DNA of 64,000 nucleotides from Thermoproteota archaeon (GTDB lineage: Archaea > Thermoproteota > Korarchaeia > JAOZGF01 > JAOZFZ01): contig JAOZFZ010000001.1 in assembly GCA_027491945.1 (NCBI GenBank), positions 3,078 through 67,077 on the forward strand, given 5' to 3'. A program made the translations under genes and the position numbers. Shown in pieces: positions 22,603-35,157 of the stretch. Numbering within the stretch: position 1 is the first letter of the stretch; every line of letters begins with the position of its first letter. The notes under the pieces were generated by a model that was not told the origin of the DNA, searched no databases, and saw only the letters and a program-made list of their open reading frames with translations.

Positions 22603-22670
22603 GCTATCTCCCTCAGCCGTTTTGCGCAAAGGTGTGAGCCAAGCTGGCTGTAATCCGCCTTCTATTTATA

Positions 22671-22906
22671 GCCGACATTTGACTAAGCGGGATACCCCTC
22701 GGTGCAAGTGCTCATAGGGATTTGACCCTTTGGCTTCAAGCACGGCCGTTTCACCGAATCTTGCAGGCTCTTCCGGTTTTTCCCATCATTCTCACGGCCT
22801 GCAAGGCGTTTCGTTTCTGTGCCGGAGGAGGCCTCTCGGCCTGCACCTTTCGGTGCCTTGAACTTGCACGCGCCGGCGGATTTCTTCGGTTTACCCGTGG
22901 GTCGGC
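22671..22906 (-). ncRNA. Structured RNA downstream of 23S, possibly RNase P RNA
   Basis: About 236 nt on the rRNA strand, closed by a terminal helix (GCCGAC at 22906-22901 with GTCGGC at 22676-22671). Inside are GNRA-capped hairpins (GCACCGAAAGGTGC and AGGCCGAGAGGCCT), long-range pairs GTGCAAG/CTTGCAC, GGCCGT/ACGGCC and GTGCT/AGCAC. ACAGAAACGAAACGCC, CGGTGAAACGG and GAAGCCAAAGGG resemble conserved RNase P RNA segments (CR-II to CR-IV), but the CR-I and CR-V P4 strands do not match well. The RNA is convincing as a structure; its identity is not. Confidence 0.4.
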
Positions 22907-22920
22907 CACCAGCTTGGCGC

Positions 22921-22943
22921 GCCAGCCATAGGTTTTAGTGGCG
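22921..22943 (-). other. 23S rRNA processing stem, 3' arm
   Basis: Bases 22921-22943 are the near-perfect reverse complement of 26021-26040, flanking the 23S gene. The two arms would form the pre-23S stem that archaeal splicing endonuclease cuts at a bulge-helix-bulge. A further ATGGGC/GCCCAT pairing lies just inside. Confidence 0.75.
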
Positions 22944-26020
<3,077 letters not shown>

Positions 26021-26043
26021 CGCCAAAACCTATGGCTGGCGAG

Positions 26044-27706
<1,663 letters not shown>

Positions 27707-27885
27707 TCGTACCGCAAGGCCGAACACTAAGGCCTTCCACCACCCTTGGACCTGAGCTTGCCTCAGATCCGCATCAGAAAACTGAACCTGCGCCTGAAAA
27801 AGAACCTTCATCGAGTGCTATGGAGCTTCTCCGGCCCCAACGCCTGCGCAGGTTATGCGAAGCTACCTTACATAGCACAAGTTTA

Positions 27886-27898
27886 CATTTTAAAATTT
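27886..27898 (-). promoter_or_regulatory. Probable rRNA operon promoter (TATA box)
   Basis: TTTTAAAAT on the minus strand in an A/T-rich tract (about 27884-27902), about 180 bp before the 16S 5' end. It would give a leader of about 150 nt that contains the 5' arm of the pre-16S stem. Confidence 0.55.
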
Positions 27899-27946
27899 TA
27901 CTAAATCCGGCAGGCCAGTTAAACCGGTCAATCAGAGGCTTTGGGA

Positions 27947-28019
27947 TGGACCGGGCGGGACTCGAACCCGCGACCTCCCGGTCGCAAACCGGGTGCTCTC
28001 CCAGCTGAGCTACCGGCCC
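27947..28019 (-). tRNA. tRNA-Ala(UGC), intronless
   Basis: Acceptor GGGCCGG/CCGGTCC with the G3:U70 alanine determinant, A73. Anticodon arm CCCGG TTTGCGA CCGGG, T-arm GCGGG TTCGAGT CCCGC. 73 nt. Confidence 0.95.
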
Positions 28020-28035
28020 GTCAGAAGCAATAATA

Positions 28036-28142
28036 GGCCGGGAGCGGGATTTGAACCCGCGTCAAGGGCTGTCTGCAGCCTCCACAGGCATCTATCAACC
28101 CCAAGCGGTTGACCCTAGGCTACCAGGCTGCCCCATCCCGGC
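28036..28142 (-). tRNA. tRNA-His(GUG) with two introns
   Basis: Acceptor GCCGGGA/TCCCGGC with C73, the histidine discriminator. The anticodon region needs two deletions: about 23 nt near position 31/32 and 10 nt (GCTGCAGACA) at 39/40. These leave stem GGGTC/GGCCC and loop CTGTGGA, anticodon GTG. T-arm GCGGG TTCAAAT CCCGC. The base before position 1 is A, so the required G-1 is not encoded. Intron borders are inferred. Confidence 0.78.
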
Positions 28143-28155
28143 TTCCACAGAACTA

Positions 28156-28240
28156 TGCGGGGGGCGGGATTCGAACCCGCGCAGGGCTGTCCCACTAGCT
28201 CCTGAAGCTAGCGCCTTTGACCTGGCTCGGCAACCCCCGC
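28156..28240 (-). tRNA. tRNA-Leu(CAG), intronless
   Basis: Class II tRNA, acceptor GCGGGGG/CCCCCGC, A73, anticodon arm CTAGC TTCAGGA GCTAG with no insert, T-arm GCGGG TTCGAAT CCCGC. The only one of four leucine tRNAs here without an anticodon-loop insertion. Confidence 0.94.
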
Positions 28241-28309
28241 CTGATGACTTGAGCATTGAAATGTAAAGATAAAAATCTTTAGGCTTTAAGACTTCTCTAA
28301 ACTTGCCGA

Positions 28310-28579
28310 TTAGTCAACTATGGTCTCAAGCTGACTCATGCAAGACCATATTTTCGTCCTTGTGTGGGGAGGCATGTTCGGATCGCTGCTTATCTCGTCT
28401 AGTATTGATGTTGCAATGCTTGCCCTTAGCCCGGGGCTGTGTTCTTTGTTTAACAGGGCCGCTATTGCTTCATTAGCAGTTCTGCGTATGTTTCTAGGTA
28501 CCGATGTATCCTCGATTATGCTTCTCAAAATTGATACAATCCGATCTATTGTCTCTTTATATTTCTCCTCCTTAGCCAT
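28310..28579 (-). CDS. UPF0147 family protein
   Basis: An 89-residue all-helical protein from ATG 28579 (after GAGGTG). The segment IIEDTSVPRNIRRTANEAIAALL and the following SIATSILDEISSDPNMPPHTRTKIW are characteristic of archaeal UPF0147, a family of unknown function with a four-helix structure. Stands alone, convergent with the neighbouring tRNA genes' end and divergent from the p27-like gene. Confidence 0.9.
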   Translation of the reverse strand: MAKEEKYKETIDRIVSILRSIIEDTSVPRNIRRTANEAIAALLNKEHSPGLRASIATSILDEISSDPNMPPHTRTKIWSCMSQLETIVD

Positions 28580-28749
28580 GGAAAACACCTCAAGCGATGC
28601 CTAAGAAAGAGATGAGGGCTATAAGGAAAACAGCTATAGGGGCTATTGCACGGGGTTTTAAAAATCATTAGGAGAATACTTCAGGATACTTAAATAAGAA
28701 TCTGTTAAGCTTGCCCTTGAGGGACAGTTTTGAGTAAGGTGCGGGTATA

Positions 28750-29121
28750 TTGGAGAGGAAGGTAAAGGATATGGCAGAGCTTCTCAGAAAAGGGGCAAAA
28801 ATGACATCAGAGGTTTGCCCGATCTGCTCAACGCCGCTTTTCGAAATGCAAGGTAAAGTGTGGTGTCCATCGTGCCGTAGAGAAGTCATAGTCGTACCAC
28901 GCACAAGTTACTTAGAGGCTGGGGATATGGCAACAATTCTCTCCCTGCAGAGGGCTATTCTTAACAAATTATCTAGCCTAACAGAGGCAATAGAGAAAGA
29001 ACATGAGATGAAATCCCTAAGGGAGAAGCTCACAGTAGCCCTCCTCTGTATTGGACTACTGGAGAAAACATACCGTTTAGTACGAGATTTACTTAACCGT
29101 CAAGCGGTGGCTAGGGGTTGA
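28750..29121 (+). CDS. Autoantigen p27/ZNRD2-like zinc-ribbon protein
   Basis: The 123-residue protein opens with [15 protein letters not shown], then a zinc ribbon [20 protein letters not shown], the pattern of the Sjogren's syndrome/scleroderma autoantigen 1 family. A C-terminal helical region follows. Function in archaea is unknown. TTG 28750 lies behind AAGGTGCGGG; TTAAATAAG near 28690 is a likely TATA box. Its stop overlaps the next start (TTGA), so it leads a run of four genes ending with the HD hydrolase. Confidence 0.82.
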   Translation: MERKVKDMAELLRKGAKMTSEVCPICSTPLFEMQGKVWCPSCRREVIVVPRTSYLEAGDMATILSLQRAILNKLSSLTEAIEKEHEMKSLREKLTVALLCIGLLEKTYRLVRDLLNRQAVARG

Positions 29122-29597
29122 TTAAGAACCTGTCTCATGAGACAGGTTATGCTAAAAAGCTATCTCTTAAGGTACGGACTAAGAATCCGTTAGAAGAGGC
29201 TTTACGCGCATTTGAGAACATAAATGGAGCAATGATAATAGAGAAGGGTGGTGATGAGAGTGTTATTGCTCATGAAATTAAAGTTTTCCTGATTGAACGA
29301 TATAGAATTCTTTCTCTCGGCCGAGGAGGAAGGAAAACGGCGCTTTGGAGCATTAAAAAATTAAAGAGAAGTCATCTGAAGTTTGAGGTACATATAAAAC
29401 ATAGAATACTCACAGCCAATCTAAGGCAAGCAGGTAAGGCTACAAGAGACGTTTTTGAAGTAGTTATCGAAAAAAGAGATAACTGTCTGGTACTCTTCAT
29501 TAGACTTCTTCGAGGGCTTGGGAGAGTAGATCCTTCGGTTTTAGCAAAAATTTTAAGTATCGAATTTAAGAAAAAAGGCCTTGAAAAGGGTGTATAA
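29118..29597 (+). CDS. Basic protein of unknown function
   Basis: A 159-residue, Lys/Arg-rich protein with alternating strands and helices ([57 protein letters not shown]). I do not recognise a family. The basic character and alpha-beta pattern would suit RNA binding, but that is a guess. It starts at TTG 29118, overlapping the p27-like stop, and codons 4-11 contain a perfect 22-bp palindrome. Followed after one base by another small gene. Confidence 0.6.
   Translation: MIKNLSHETGYAKKLSLKVRTKNPLEEALRAFENINGAMIIEKGGDESVIAHEIKVFLIERYRILSLGRGGRKTALWSIKKLKRSHLKFEVHIKHRILTANLRQAGKATRDVFEVVIEKRDNCLVLFIRLLRGLGRVDPSVLAKILSIEFKKKGLEKGV
29127..29148. repeat. Perfect 22-bp palindrome at the start of a gene
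   Basis: AACCTGTCTCA is followed directly by its reverse complement TGAGACAGGTT. As RNA it would be a hairpin just after the TTG start at 29118; as DNA it looks like a dimeric operator. It lies inside the coding frame. Confidence 0.85.
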
Positions 29598-29598
29598 G

Positions 29599-29940
29599 AT
29601 GGAAAACTCACTAGAGCTTGTTGAAAAGAAATTTCCCGGGTCAATTATAGGGAAGGCTGTTATTGATGAAAAAGCTGATTGTGTTGGAATAGCAAAGTCC
29701 TTACGTCTGAAAATACCAAAGTTCGAATTGAGTCTACTCATTCAAGGAGTTGATAGCCAGGGGAAAATAGTGGAGTGGGAGGTTCCTATATCTGACATAA
29801 AGGCCATTGGGACAATGATAAGAATACTTAGCTCAGTTAAAAGCTTAAAAAGACTGGATGAGAGGGAGGTCCTTAAGCTCCGGAATGACCTAGGGAAGAC
29901 GATAAAAAGTGAACTGCAGCAGATCTTTACCACTGTTTGA
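29599..29940 (+). CDS. PRC-barrel-like small protein
   Basis: From ATG 29599 (after AAGGGTG) the product has 113 residues. FPGSIIGKAVIDEKADCVGIAKSL and the later EWEVPISDIKAIGTMIRIL strands resemble a PRC-barrel (DxGxxxG turn, then two strands ending in an AIGD-like motif), followed by a C-terminal helix pair. PRC-barrel proteins are involved in RNA processing (RimM) or membrane cell-division complexes (CdpB). Role here unknown. Confidence 0.6.
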   Translation: MENSLELVEKKFPGSIIGKAVIDEKADCVGIAKSLRLKIPKFELSLLIQGVDSQGKIVEWEVPISDIKAIGTMIRILSSVKSLKRLDEREVLKLRNDLGKTIKSELQQIFTTV

Positions 29941-29956
29941 ACGAAGTGGTGATTTG

Positions 29957-31237
29957 GTGCGTTTTCTCGAGATCAGGGATCCTGTGCACAATTATATTGT
30001 GTTAAATCAGCTGGAAAAGATAATAGTTGATACACCCGCGTTTCAACGCCTTAGAAACATAAAACAGCTAGCTGCGGCCTATGTTGTATATCCCGGAGCA
30101 ACACATACTAGATTTGATCATTCGCTTGGAGTATTGCATATAGCGGGGAAAATGGCAAGGCACCTTCAGAGCAGGGGTTACGTTGATCATGACGGTTGGC
30201 AGCTAGTTCGCCTCTCAGGCTTGCTGCACGACATAGGGCATGGCCCATTCTCGCACGTGTTTGAACAGGTAATGGTTATGCTCCTTGGGAAGACACATGA
30301 AGACATAACCTGTTGGCTACTTGAACATTCAGAGATTAAAGAGACCTTAGAGGAACAAGGGTTTACTGCACGCTCCATATCAAAGATCCTTAAAGGCAGA
30401 GATATCCTGTCTCAACTTATAAAGGGATGCATAGATGCTGACAAGCTAGATTTCCTCGTCAGAGATTCGCACTTCACAGGGGTCGAGTATGGCAGAATAG
30501 ACGTCTATAGGCTCATTTACAGTTCAGAGATATGTGAAGATATGATTGCTATTGATTACGGAGGGCTAGCGGCACTAGAATCGTTTCTTATTGCTAGATA
30601 CGAGATGTTCAAAGCCGTTTATTACCACAAAACCGTGAGAGCAGCCGAGCTAATGCTTATAAAGGCCATTGAAGAGGCCGCCGAGCACCTAGGGATCGAC
30701 AGAAACCTGATAAGCGATCCGCAGGAGTATTTGAGGCTTGATGATGTGCAGCTTACATATAGGCTGAGAATGCTAAGGGAGGAGGAAGATGAGAGCACCA
30801 AAAAGGCATATAAGCTTTTCAAGGAGTTTGAACAACGAAGGCTTCTCAAAGTAGCCTATGAAAAGGTTGTTGAAACGCGAGATGAGTTTCTCTTAAAACT
30901 TATAAAAAGGCCATCTGTTATCAGAAATATCGAAGCAGAGATAGCAGAGAAAGCTGATTTAGATCCAGGATATGTAATAGTTGATAGCACTATGCTTCCT
31001 TCAATTCCATATAAGCTAGAAGACGCCTCCTTTGCCGATGTCCCAATTGTAGAAAAAGAGAACGGAAAAATACAGCTAGTTGGTCGCGCGTCCCAGATGT
31101 CAATTTTGTATAACGTGTTAAGGAAATATCTCGACGTAATCAGAGTATATACCTACGAGAGATATCGAACTAAAGTAGCAAAGGCAGCAACTGACATGTT
31201 CGGAGAACCCTTCATCTCGCAAAGGGTCTCATATTAA
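29957..31237 (+). CDS. HD-domain phosphohydrolase (SAMHD1/dGTPase-like)
   Basis: The 426-residue protein starts FLEIRDPVHNYIVLN and carries TRFDHSLGVLHIAGKMARHL and GLLHDIGHGPFSHVFEQ (the HD motif, about residue 90), then IDADKLDFLVRDS with the final metal-binding Asp. This is the COG1078 family, related to SAMHD1 and dNTP triphosphohydrolases. It may hydrolyse dNTPs or related nucleotides. GTG 29957 follows GGTGAT; the frame is open upstream to 29909. Last gene of the 28750-31237 unit. Confidence 0.9.
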   Translation: MRFLEIRDPVHNYIVLNQLEKIIVDTPAFQRLRNIKQLAAAYVVYPGATHTRFDHSLGVLHIAGKMARHLQSRGYVDHDGWQLVRLSGLLHDIGHGPFSHVFEQVMVMLLGKTHEDITCWLLEHSEIKETLEEQGFTARSISKILKGRDILSQLIKGCIDADKLDFLVRDSHFTGVEYGRIDVYRLIYSSEICEDMIAIDYGGLAALESFLIARYEMFKAVYYHKTVRAAELMLIKAIEEAAEHLGIDRNLISDPQEYLRLDDVQLTYRLRMLREEEDESTKKAYKLFKEFEQRRLLKVAYEKVVETRDEFLLKLIKRPSVIRNIEAEIAEKADLDPGYVIVDSTMLPSIPYKLEDASFADVPIVEKENGKIQLVGRASQMSILYNVLRKYLDVIRVYTYERYRTKVAKAATDMFGEPFISQRVSY

Positions 31238-31291
31238 GTAGCTAACTACACTTCAACGGCATAATCGTATTATTTGTAGAGCAGGACCCCT

Positions 31292-32671
31292 CTAGCTATG
31301 TCTACAGTTTTTTTTGGTAGCATCAATTATTATCTTTGCCTTGGGAAGTTCGACTTCAAGCGTTTGAACTGATTTTACATTCCTAACAGTGATTCTTCTT
31401 ATGTTTGTGTGATCCAAACTAGAGCCACGCGTACCCATTAAGATATAATAGTCGAGAGGAGGGTAACTACGAGTTAAAACTGCTTTACGCACTTCTACGT
31501 AGTCGTCAATCTTTACATCTCCATCGATCACTATGACGCTTTTTACACTTGGATGAGCGTGAATGGCAGCAATTGCAGCGGTTAAAGGATCGCTTTTATC
31601 CCTTTTCTCTATCTGAAGAATTACCTCTAACCAAAACATGCCCGCCGGGGACATGCGAACAGAACAAACTTCAACATGCCTATCTACTTCTGCATATATG
31701 GTTGGTTCCCTTGGAAGACCCATTAGAAGTGCATGTTCTATGCCACTTGGAAATATATCGTAATAAATTGGGTCTTGACGCATGTTAATCGCTTTAACCT
31801 TTAGGACTGGTTGTTTTCTGACCATATCCACGCCAGCAAGCTCAACAAAGGGGCCCTCCATCTCTTCTCTATCCGTGAGAATCTCACCCTCAAGTATGAT
31901 CTCCGATTCAACGAGTGCATAGGCTTCAACAGTCTCACAGGGAGCTATATGAAGCGATCTACTTGCCAAGGCGGATGCCACTTCAAGTTCACTCTTTTCT
32001 CTGATTGAAGTTGCAGCTGCAAGCATCACAGGGACGTCAACACCTATCAATACGGAGACTGGAAGGTTTTGACCCTCACTTTTAGCCTTTTGAAGGATTC
32101 TATGAAGATCACGGCCTTCAACAACACGGACTACAAGTTCTTGACTTGATATAGGGGCCATTCTGTGGAAAGACAGATTGAAAAAGTCTCTTTCTGGGTC
32201 ATGCACCATAACAATTCCCGAAGTTATGTAGGGGGCGTTCTCCTCAGGATGATGTTTAATTAATGGCAAATATTTGAATAAATTCACCTTTACCTTCACA
32301 ACCTCGTGGGGGAGATTGAAATCCGAAAATAGTCGAACAACCTTACCCTGTTGGGAACTCATTGAGTTCAGAAGTTTATGCATTAATTCTTGCGGCCGAC
32401 AGTGAAGAAGAAGAGAGATTAACTTTCTTGAAGAGCATAGCCCAGTAGCCACCTTGAACGTAAATCCTCTATGTTTAGTAAGAGTTAAGAGGCGGACGTC
32501 TTCGAAAAGAAGGGGCAACGCGCCATTCGTCTCCTTTTGATACGCCGCAATCTGGGAAGGCAAAACTGGCTTCTTTATCTTTTTAAGCAGTCCCCTCTCC
32601 CTTAGAAGGGCTAATGATTTCTCAAGCGGTCTATCCTTTCTTTGAGTAGAGAACTTTCGAGTTTCAGCCAT
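31292..32671 (-). CDS. UbiD-family decarboxylase, candidate anhydromevalonate phosphate decarboxylase
   Basis: A 459-residue UbiD-fold protein (prenylated-FMN-dependent). Conserved parts: KHHPEENAPYITSGIVMVHDP (substrate/metal region, about 140-160), LIGVDVPVMLAAATS, and EMEGPFVELAGVDMVRKQ. In archaea without phosphomevalonate kinase, a UbiD homologue decarboxylates trans-anhydromevalonate 5-phosphate; the HMG-CoA synthase and thiolase genes at 45-48 kb support that use here. A general aromatic decarboxylase cannot be excluded. It stands alone, flanked by convergent and divergent genes. Confidence 0.83.
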   Translation of the reverse strand: MAETRKFSTQRKDRPLEKSLALLRERGLLKKIKKPVLPSQIAAYQKETNGALPLLFEDVRLLTLTKHRGFTFKVATGLCSSRKLISLLLHCRPQELMHKLLNSMSSQQGKVVRLFSDFNLPHEVVKVKVNLFKYLPLIKHHPEENAPYITSGIVMVHDPERDFFNLSFHRMAPISSQELVVRVVEGRDLHRILQKAKSEGQNLPVSVLIGVDVPVMLAAATSIREKSELEVASALASRSLHIAPCETVEAYALVESEIILEGEILTDREEMEGPFVELAGVDMVRKQPVLKVKAINMRQDPIYYDIFPSGIEHALLMGLPREPTIYAEVDRHVEVCSVRMSPAGMFWLEVILQIEKRDKSDPLTAAIAAIHAHPSVKSVIVIDGDVKIDDYVEVRKAVLTRSYPPLDYYILMGTRGSSLDHTNIRRITVRNVKSVQTLEVELPKAKIIIDATKKNCRHS

Positions 32672-32757
32672 CCCTCCCGTGCACCTCAGCCGGAAAAGAG
32701 AATTTTCTAAGGAAAAAATATTAGACTGATGGACGGTTGCAGATATAGGGTGGTGAG

Positions 32758-33006
32758 ATGTTTAAAGCTTTTCTGAAGATCCTCAGGAAGTTTTTAGGCA
32801 ATAAAAAGGGCATCTCAGAAGTGCTTAGCGAGGCCTTACTAATAGCAGCAGCGATCTCTTTGTTTGTTATAGCCATACTAAACCCCATATCACAAATCGC
32901 TGAGTGGCTTGGCGGGATCTGGGGCGGCTTGAATCAGACAGCAGGAAGCGTATCAGAGGGATTAGGGTGGATAATAGATCAAATAAAATCAATGTTCGGG
33001 TTTTGA
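32758..33006 (+). CDS. Type IV pilin-like protein with class III signal peptide
   Basis: An 82-residue protein. Residues 11-38 read KFLGNKKGISEVLSEAL then a hydrophobic helix AAAISLFVIAIL, matching the archaeal prepilin rule: a Lys-Gly at the cleavage site, a polar +1 to +5 stretch with Glu, and a hydrophobic alpha-helix. The rest is a short amphipathic, glycine-rich tail. Length is at the lower limit for pilins. It is followed 14 bp later by a second small membrane protein, probably in one transcript. Confidence 0.65.
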   Translation: MFKAFLKILRKFLGNKKGISEVLSEALLIAAAISLFVIAILNPISQIAEWLGGIWGGLNQTAGSVSEGLGWIIDQIKSMFGF

Positions 33007-33020
33007 GGGGCGTCTCCACA

Positions 33021-33344
33021 ATGTACAAGATAAACATCCCCTTTATTGTAGCTATATGCATCCTTATGGTGATTCTAATGATGAAGATTTGCTTAGCCTA
33101 CCCTGAGAATAATACAGAAGGTTTTAAATCGATAGCAGAGGGAATAAGATCCTTCGGGGAAGGTATACACGACATAATACTATCCATAAGAGACGCTGCA
33201 CTAATAGTATTACGGGTTGCCGGAGGAACCCTTGCACTCATCGGCTTAACTTTATGGGCTACGGAATTAAACCCATATAAAGGCAAAAAAATGGTACTTT
33301 CAGGATTAGCGCTTACTCTTATTGTCTCATTACTAAACCTCTAA
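33021..33344 (+). CDS. Small VirB2/TrbC-like membrane protein
   Basis: From ATG 33021 the product has 107 residues: a signal-peptide-like N-terminus (INIPFIVAICILMVILMMKICLA), an amphipathic helix, then two membrane helices (ALIVLRVAGGTLALIGLTLW and MVLSGLALTLIVSLLNL) joined by a short basic loop NPYKGKK. This signal peptide plus two-helix, GxG-rich layout is that of VirB2/TrbC pilins and of the archaeal DNA-import pilins CedA1/TedC. The resemblance is in layout only; homology is not shown. Confidence 0.5.
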   Translation: MYKINIPFIVAICILMVILMMKICLAYPENNTEGFKSIAEGIRSFGEGIHDIILSIRDAALIVLRVAGGTLALIGLTLWATELNPYKGKKMVLSGLALTLIVSLLNL

Positions 33345-33586
33345 TGAACATATCAACCACTACCTAGAACCGTCTGTGGAGTATTACAGGCTATGAGGCA
33401 CTTTCTATCGGAATTTTCTGAGGCTTTTCTAAGAAGAGAGCCCATTGACTGCCCTTCATCTAATACAGGCTTCTAATTGGTTACTCGTAGTTACAAAACA
33501 TACTTTTATTTTTATTTCAGCAGGAACACATGAACATGGACGTAGTTTGATTGGCGGAAGTCGATGTACAAGGGGTTTAGAGCAAA
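33345..33586 (+). other. 242-bp spacer upstream of the RecA-family pair
   Basis: No gene is supported. A/T-rich ATACTTTTATTTTTATTTC at about 33498-33516 is a candidate promoter for the RadB/RadA-like pair. Confidence 0.35.
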
Positions 33587-34276
33587 ATGAGAAAGAACTG
33601 GCGCTGTCTGATAAGAGACCTTATTGGTAAAAATAAACTCGGCTTTGTAGAGCTATATGGTCCTGCTGGTTCAGGGAAGACAGCAATATCGCTAGCATGC
33701 GCCCTGAATTGTATAGAAAACGAAGGGAAAGTCTTACTGTTCCACACCGAGGGAGATGGGCTGGAGAAAAGGTTAAAGAGAATGATTCACGAAGAGGATA
33801 GGTTAAACATGGAGGGATTGTTCATTGGCAGAATTAACAGCTTTACGCAACAAGCTAAAATTTTCAATAGGCTAGATACGCTTTGCGAGGCTGTAAACCC
33901 TGATCTTATAATCATCGACTCTTTGACGCGCATGTATAGATTAGCAGCCTCTAAATCTAAAAAGGACATGAAGATTAACCTTGAACTAAACAGGGAATTT
34001 GCAATACTGGCAAGGCTTGGCGAGAGAAGAGGTATTGACATAATAACAACTGCTACTGTTGTAGGCATGGGAGGTGAAGGATATCGCCCTTCAGGTGGAA
34101 AGGCCTCACTAGAATGGCCTCAATATATAATTGAGCTCAGTCGAGAAGGAGACCAGCATATTGCACGATTAATAAAGGGGGATAGGCGTCTAGTTGGAGT
34201 AACTATAAGATTTAAGGTTACAGAACGTGGTGTTGAACCATGCAGGCAGAATGAGGAAGGTTACAATGAGTGCTGA
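33587..34276 (+). CDS. RadB-like RecA-family ATPase
   Basis: A 229-residue RecA-core protein without an N-terminal helix-hairpin-helix. Walker A is GPAGSGKT (about residue 25-32) and Walker B is PDLIIIDSLTRMYRL (about 104-118). The small size and lack of accessory domains match RadB (recombinase paralogue) and related KaiC-like proteins. ATG 33587 is preceded by AAGGGG. Its end overlaps the start of the RadA-like gene by 11 bp, so the two are translated together. Confidence 0.78.
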   Translation: MRKNWRCLIRDLIGKNKLGFVELYGPAGSGKTAISLACALNCIENEGKVLLFHTEGDGLEKRLKRMIHEEDRLNMEGLFIGRINSFTQQAKIFNRLDTLCEAVNPDLIIIDSLTRMYRLAASKSKKDMKINLELNREFAILARLGERRGIDIITTATVVGMGGEGYRPSGGKASLEWPQYIIELSREGDQHIARLIKGDRRLVGVTIRFKVTERGVEPCRQNEEGYNEC

Positions 34277-35054
34277 TATAGAGGGAGGATTTATAACGGC
34301 ACACCAGTTCTGGGAAGAGTATAAAAGGAGAAAAGAAAGAGTGACCACTGGAAGCAGAGCTCTAGACGAAATACTGGGGGGAGGGGTGGAAACTGGAGGT
34401 ATAACTGAGATATATGGCAGATATGGCGTTGGAAAGACACAGCTTTGCTTTCAATTGGCTGTTAATGTTCAGCTAGACAAAGGGCACGGCGGATTAGAGG
34501 GTCGTGCAGTCTTCATTGATACAGAGGGGGCCTTTAATCCAACTCGCGTCAGTGACATGGCAAAGGCGCTCGGTCTCAATCCTCATGTTACTTTAAAAAA
34601 CATATTTTACAAGAGAGTGTTAGATCTGTCAGAGCAGGAGCATGCCCTCTATAGTCTCGAGAATCTCATTAAGAGAAGTAATCTGAACATTAGACTCATA
34701 ATAATTGACTCATTTATGAACCACTTTAGAACTGAGTACAGAGGCAGAGAAAAGCTTTTTATGAGACAGCAAAGGCTTAAGTACCAGATATCCACTCTTC
34801 AAAAGATGAGCTCAGTCCATAACCTAGCAGTTGTTATAACAAATCATGTTATGGAGGTGCCGGATAGTTTGTGGGGGCGAGAGGAGACCGCCGTAGGCGG
34901 CCATATTCTCGCCCACGCACCGCTTTCTATCCTCTTCTTAAGAAAAGGAGAAGGATCAAAACGGATTGCTAGACTTGTGGATAGCCCCTATCTTCCACTG
35001 AGAGAGGCTGTTTTTGCCATAACGCCCCAAGGTATTAGAGACGTTAAAACCTAG
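34266..35054 (+). CDS. radA: RadA-type recombinase core lacking the HhH domain
   Basis: About 262 residues from ATG 34266 (after AGGAAGG). The match to RadA is strong: the FxxA-type interface motif FITAHQF, TTGSRALDEILGGGVETGGIT, Walker A GRYGVGKT, FIDTEGAFNPTRV, DSFMNHFRTEYRGREKL (L1 region), and AVVITNHVMEVPD...GGHILAHAP (L2). The usual N-terminal helix-hairpin-helix DNA-binding domain of about 60 residues is missing. Either this lineage has a shortened RadA or this is a paralogue and the full RadA lies elsewhere. Start sites 34251 and 34227 add only a few residues. Confidence 0.85.
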   Translation: MSADIEGGFITAHQFWEEYKRRKERVTTGSRALDEILGGGVETGGITEIYGRYGVGKTQLCFQLAVNVQLDKGHGGLEGRAVFIDTEGAFNPTRVSDMAKALGLNPHVTLKNIFYKRVLDLSEQEHALYSLENLIKRSNLNIRLIIIDSFMNHFRTEYRGREKLFMRQQRLKYQISTLQKMSSVHNLAVVITNHVMEVPDSLWGREETAVGGHILAHAPLSILFLRKGEGSKRIARLVDSPYLPLREAVFAITPQGIRDVKT

Positions 35055-35157
35055 GACTTGTTGAAAATTTTAATTTGCTAACGACACCGCTTAAGATATC
35101 AAAGTAACGCGAACAGCCGGGCAGCTAAGCATAAAAATCAATAATATGGTGGTGGAT

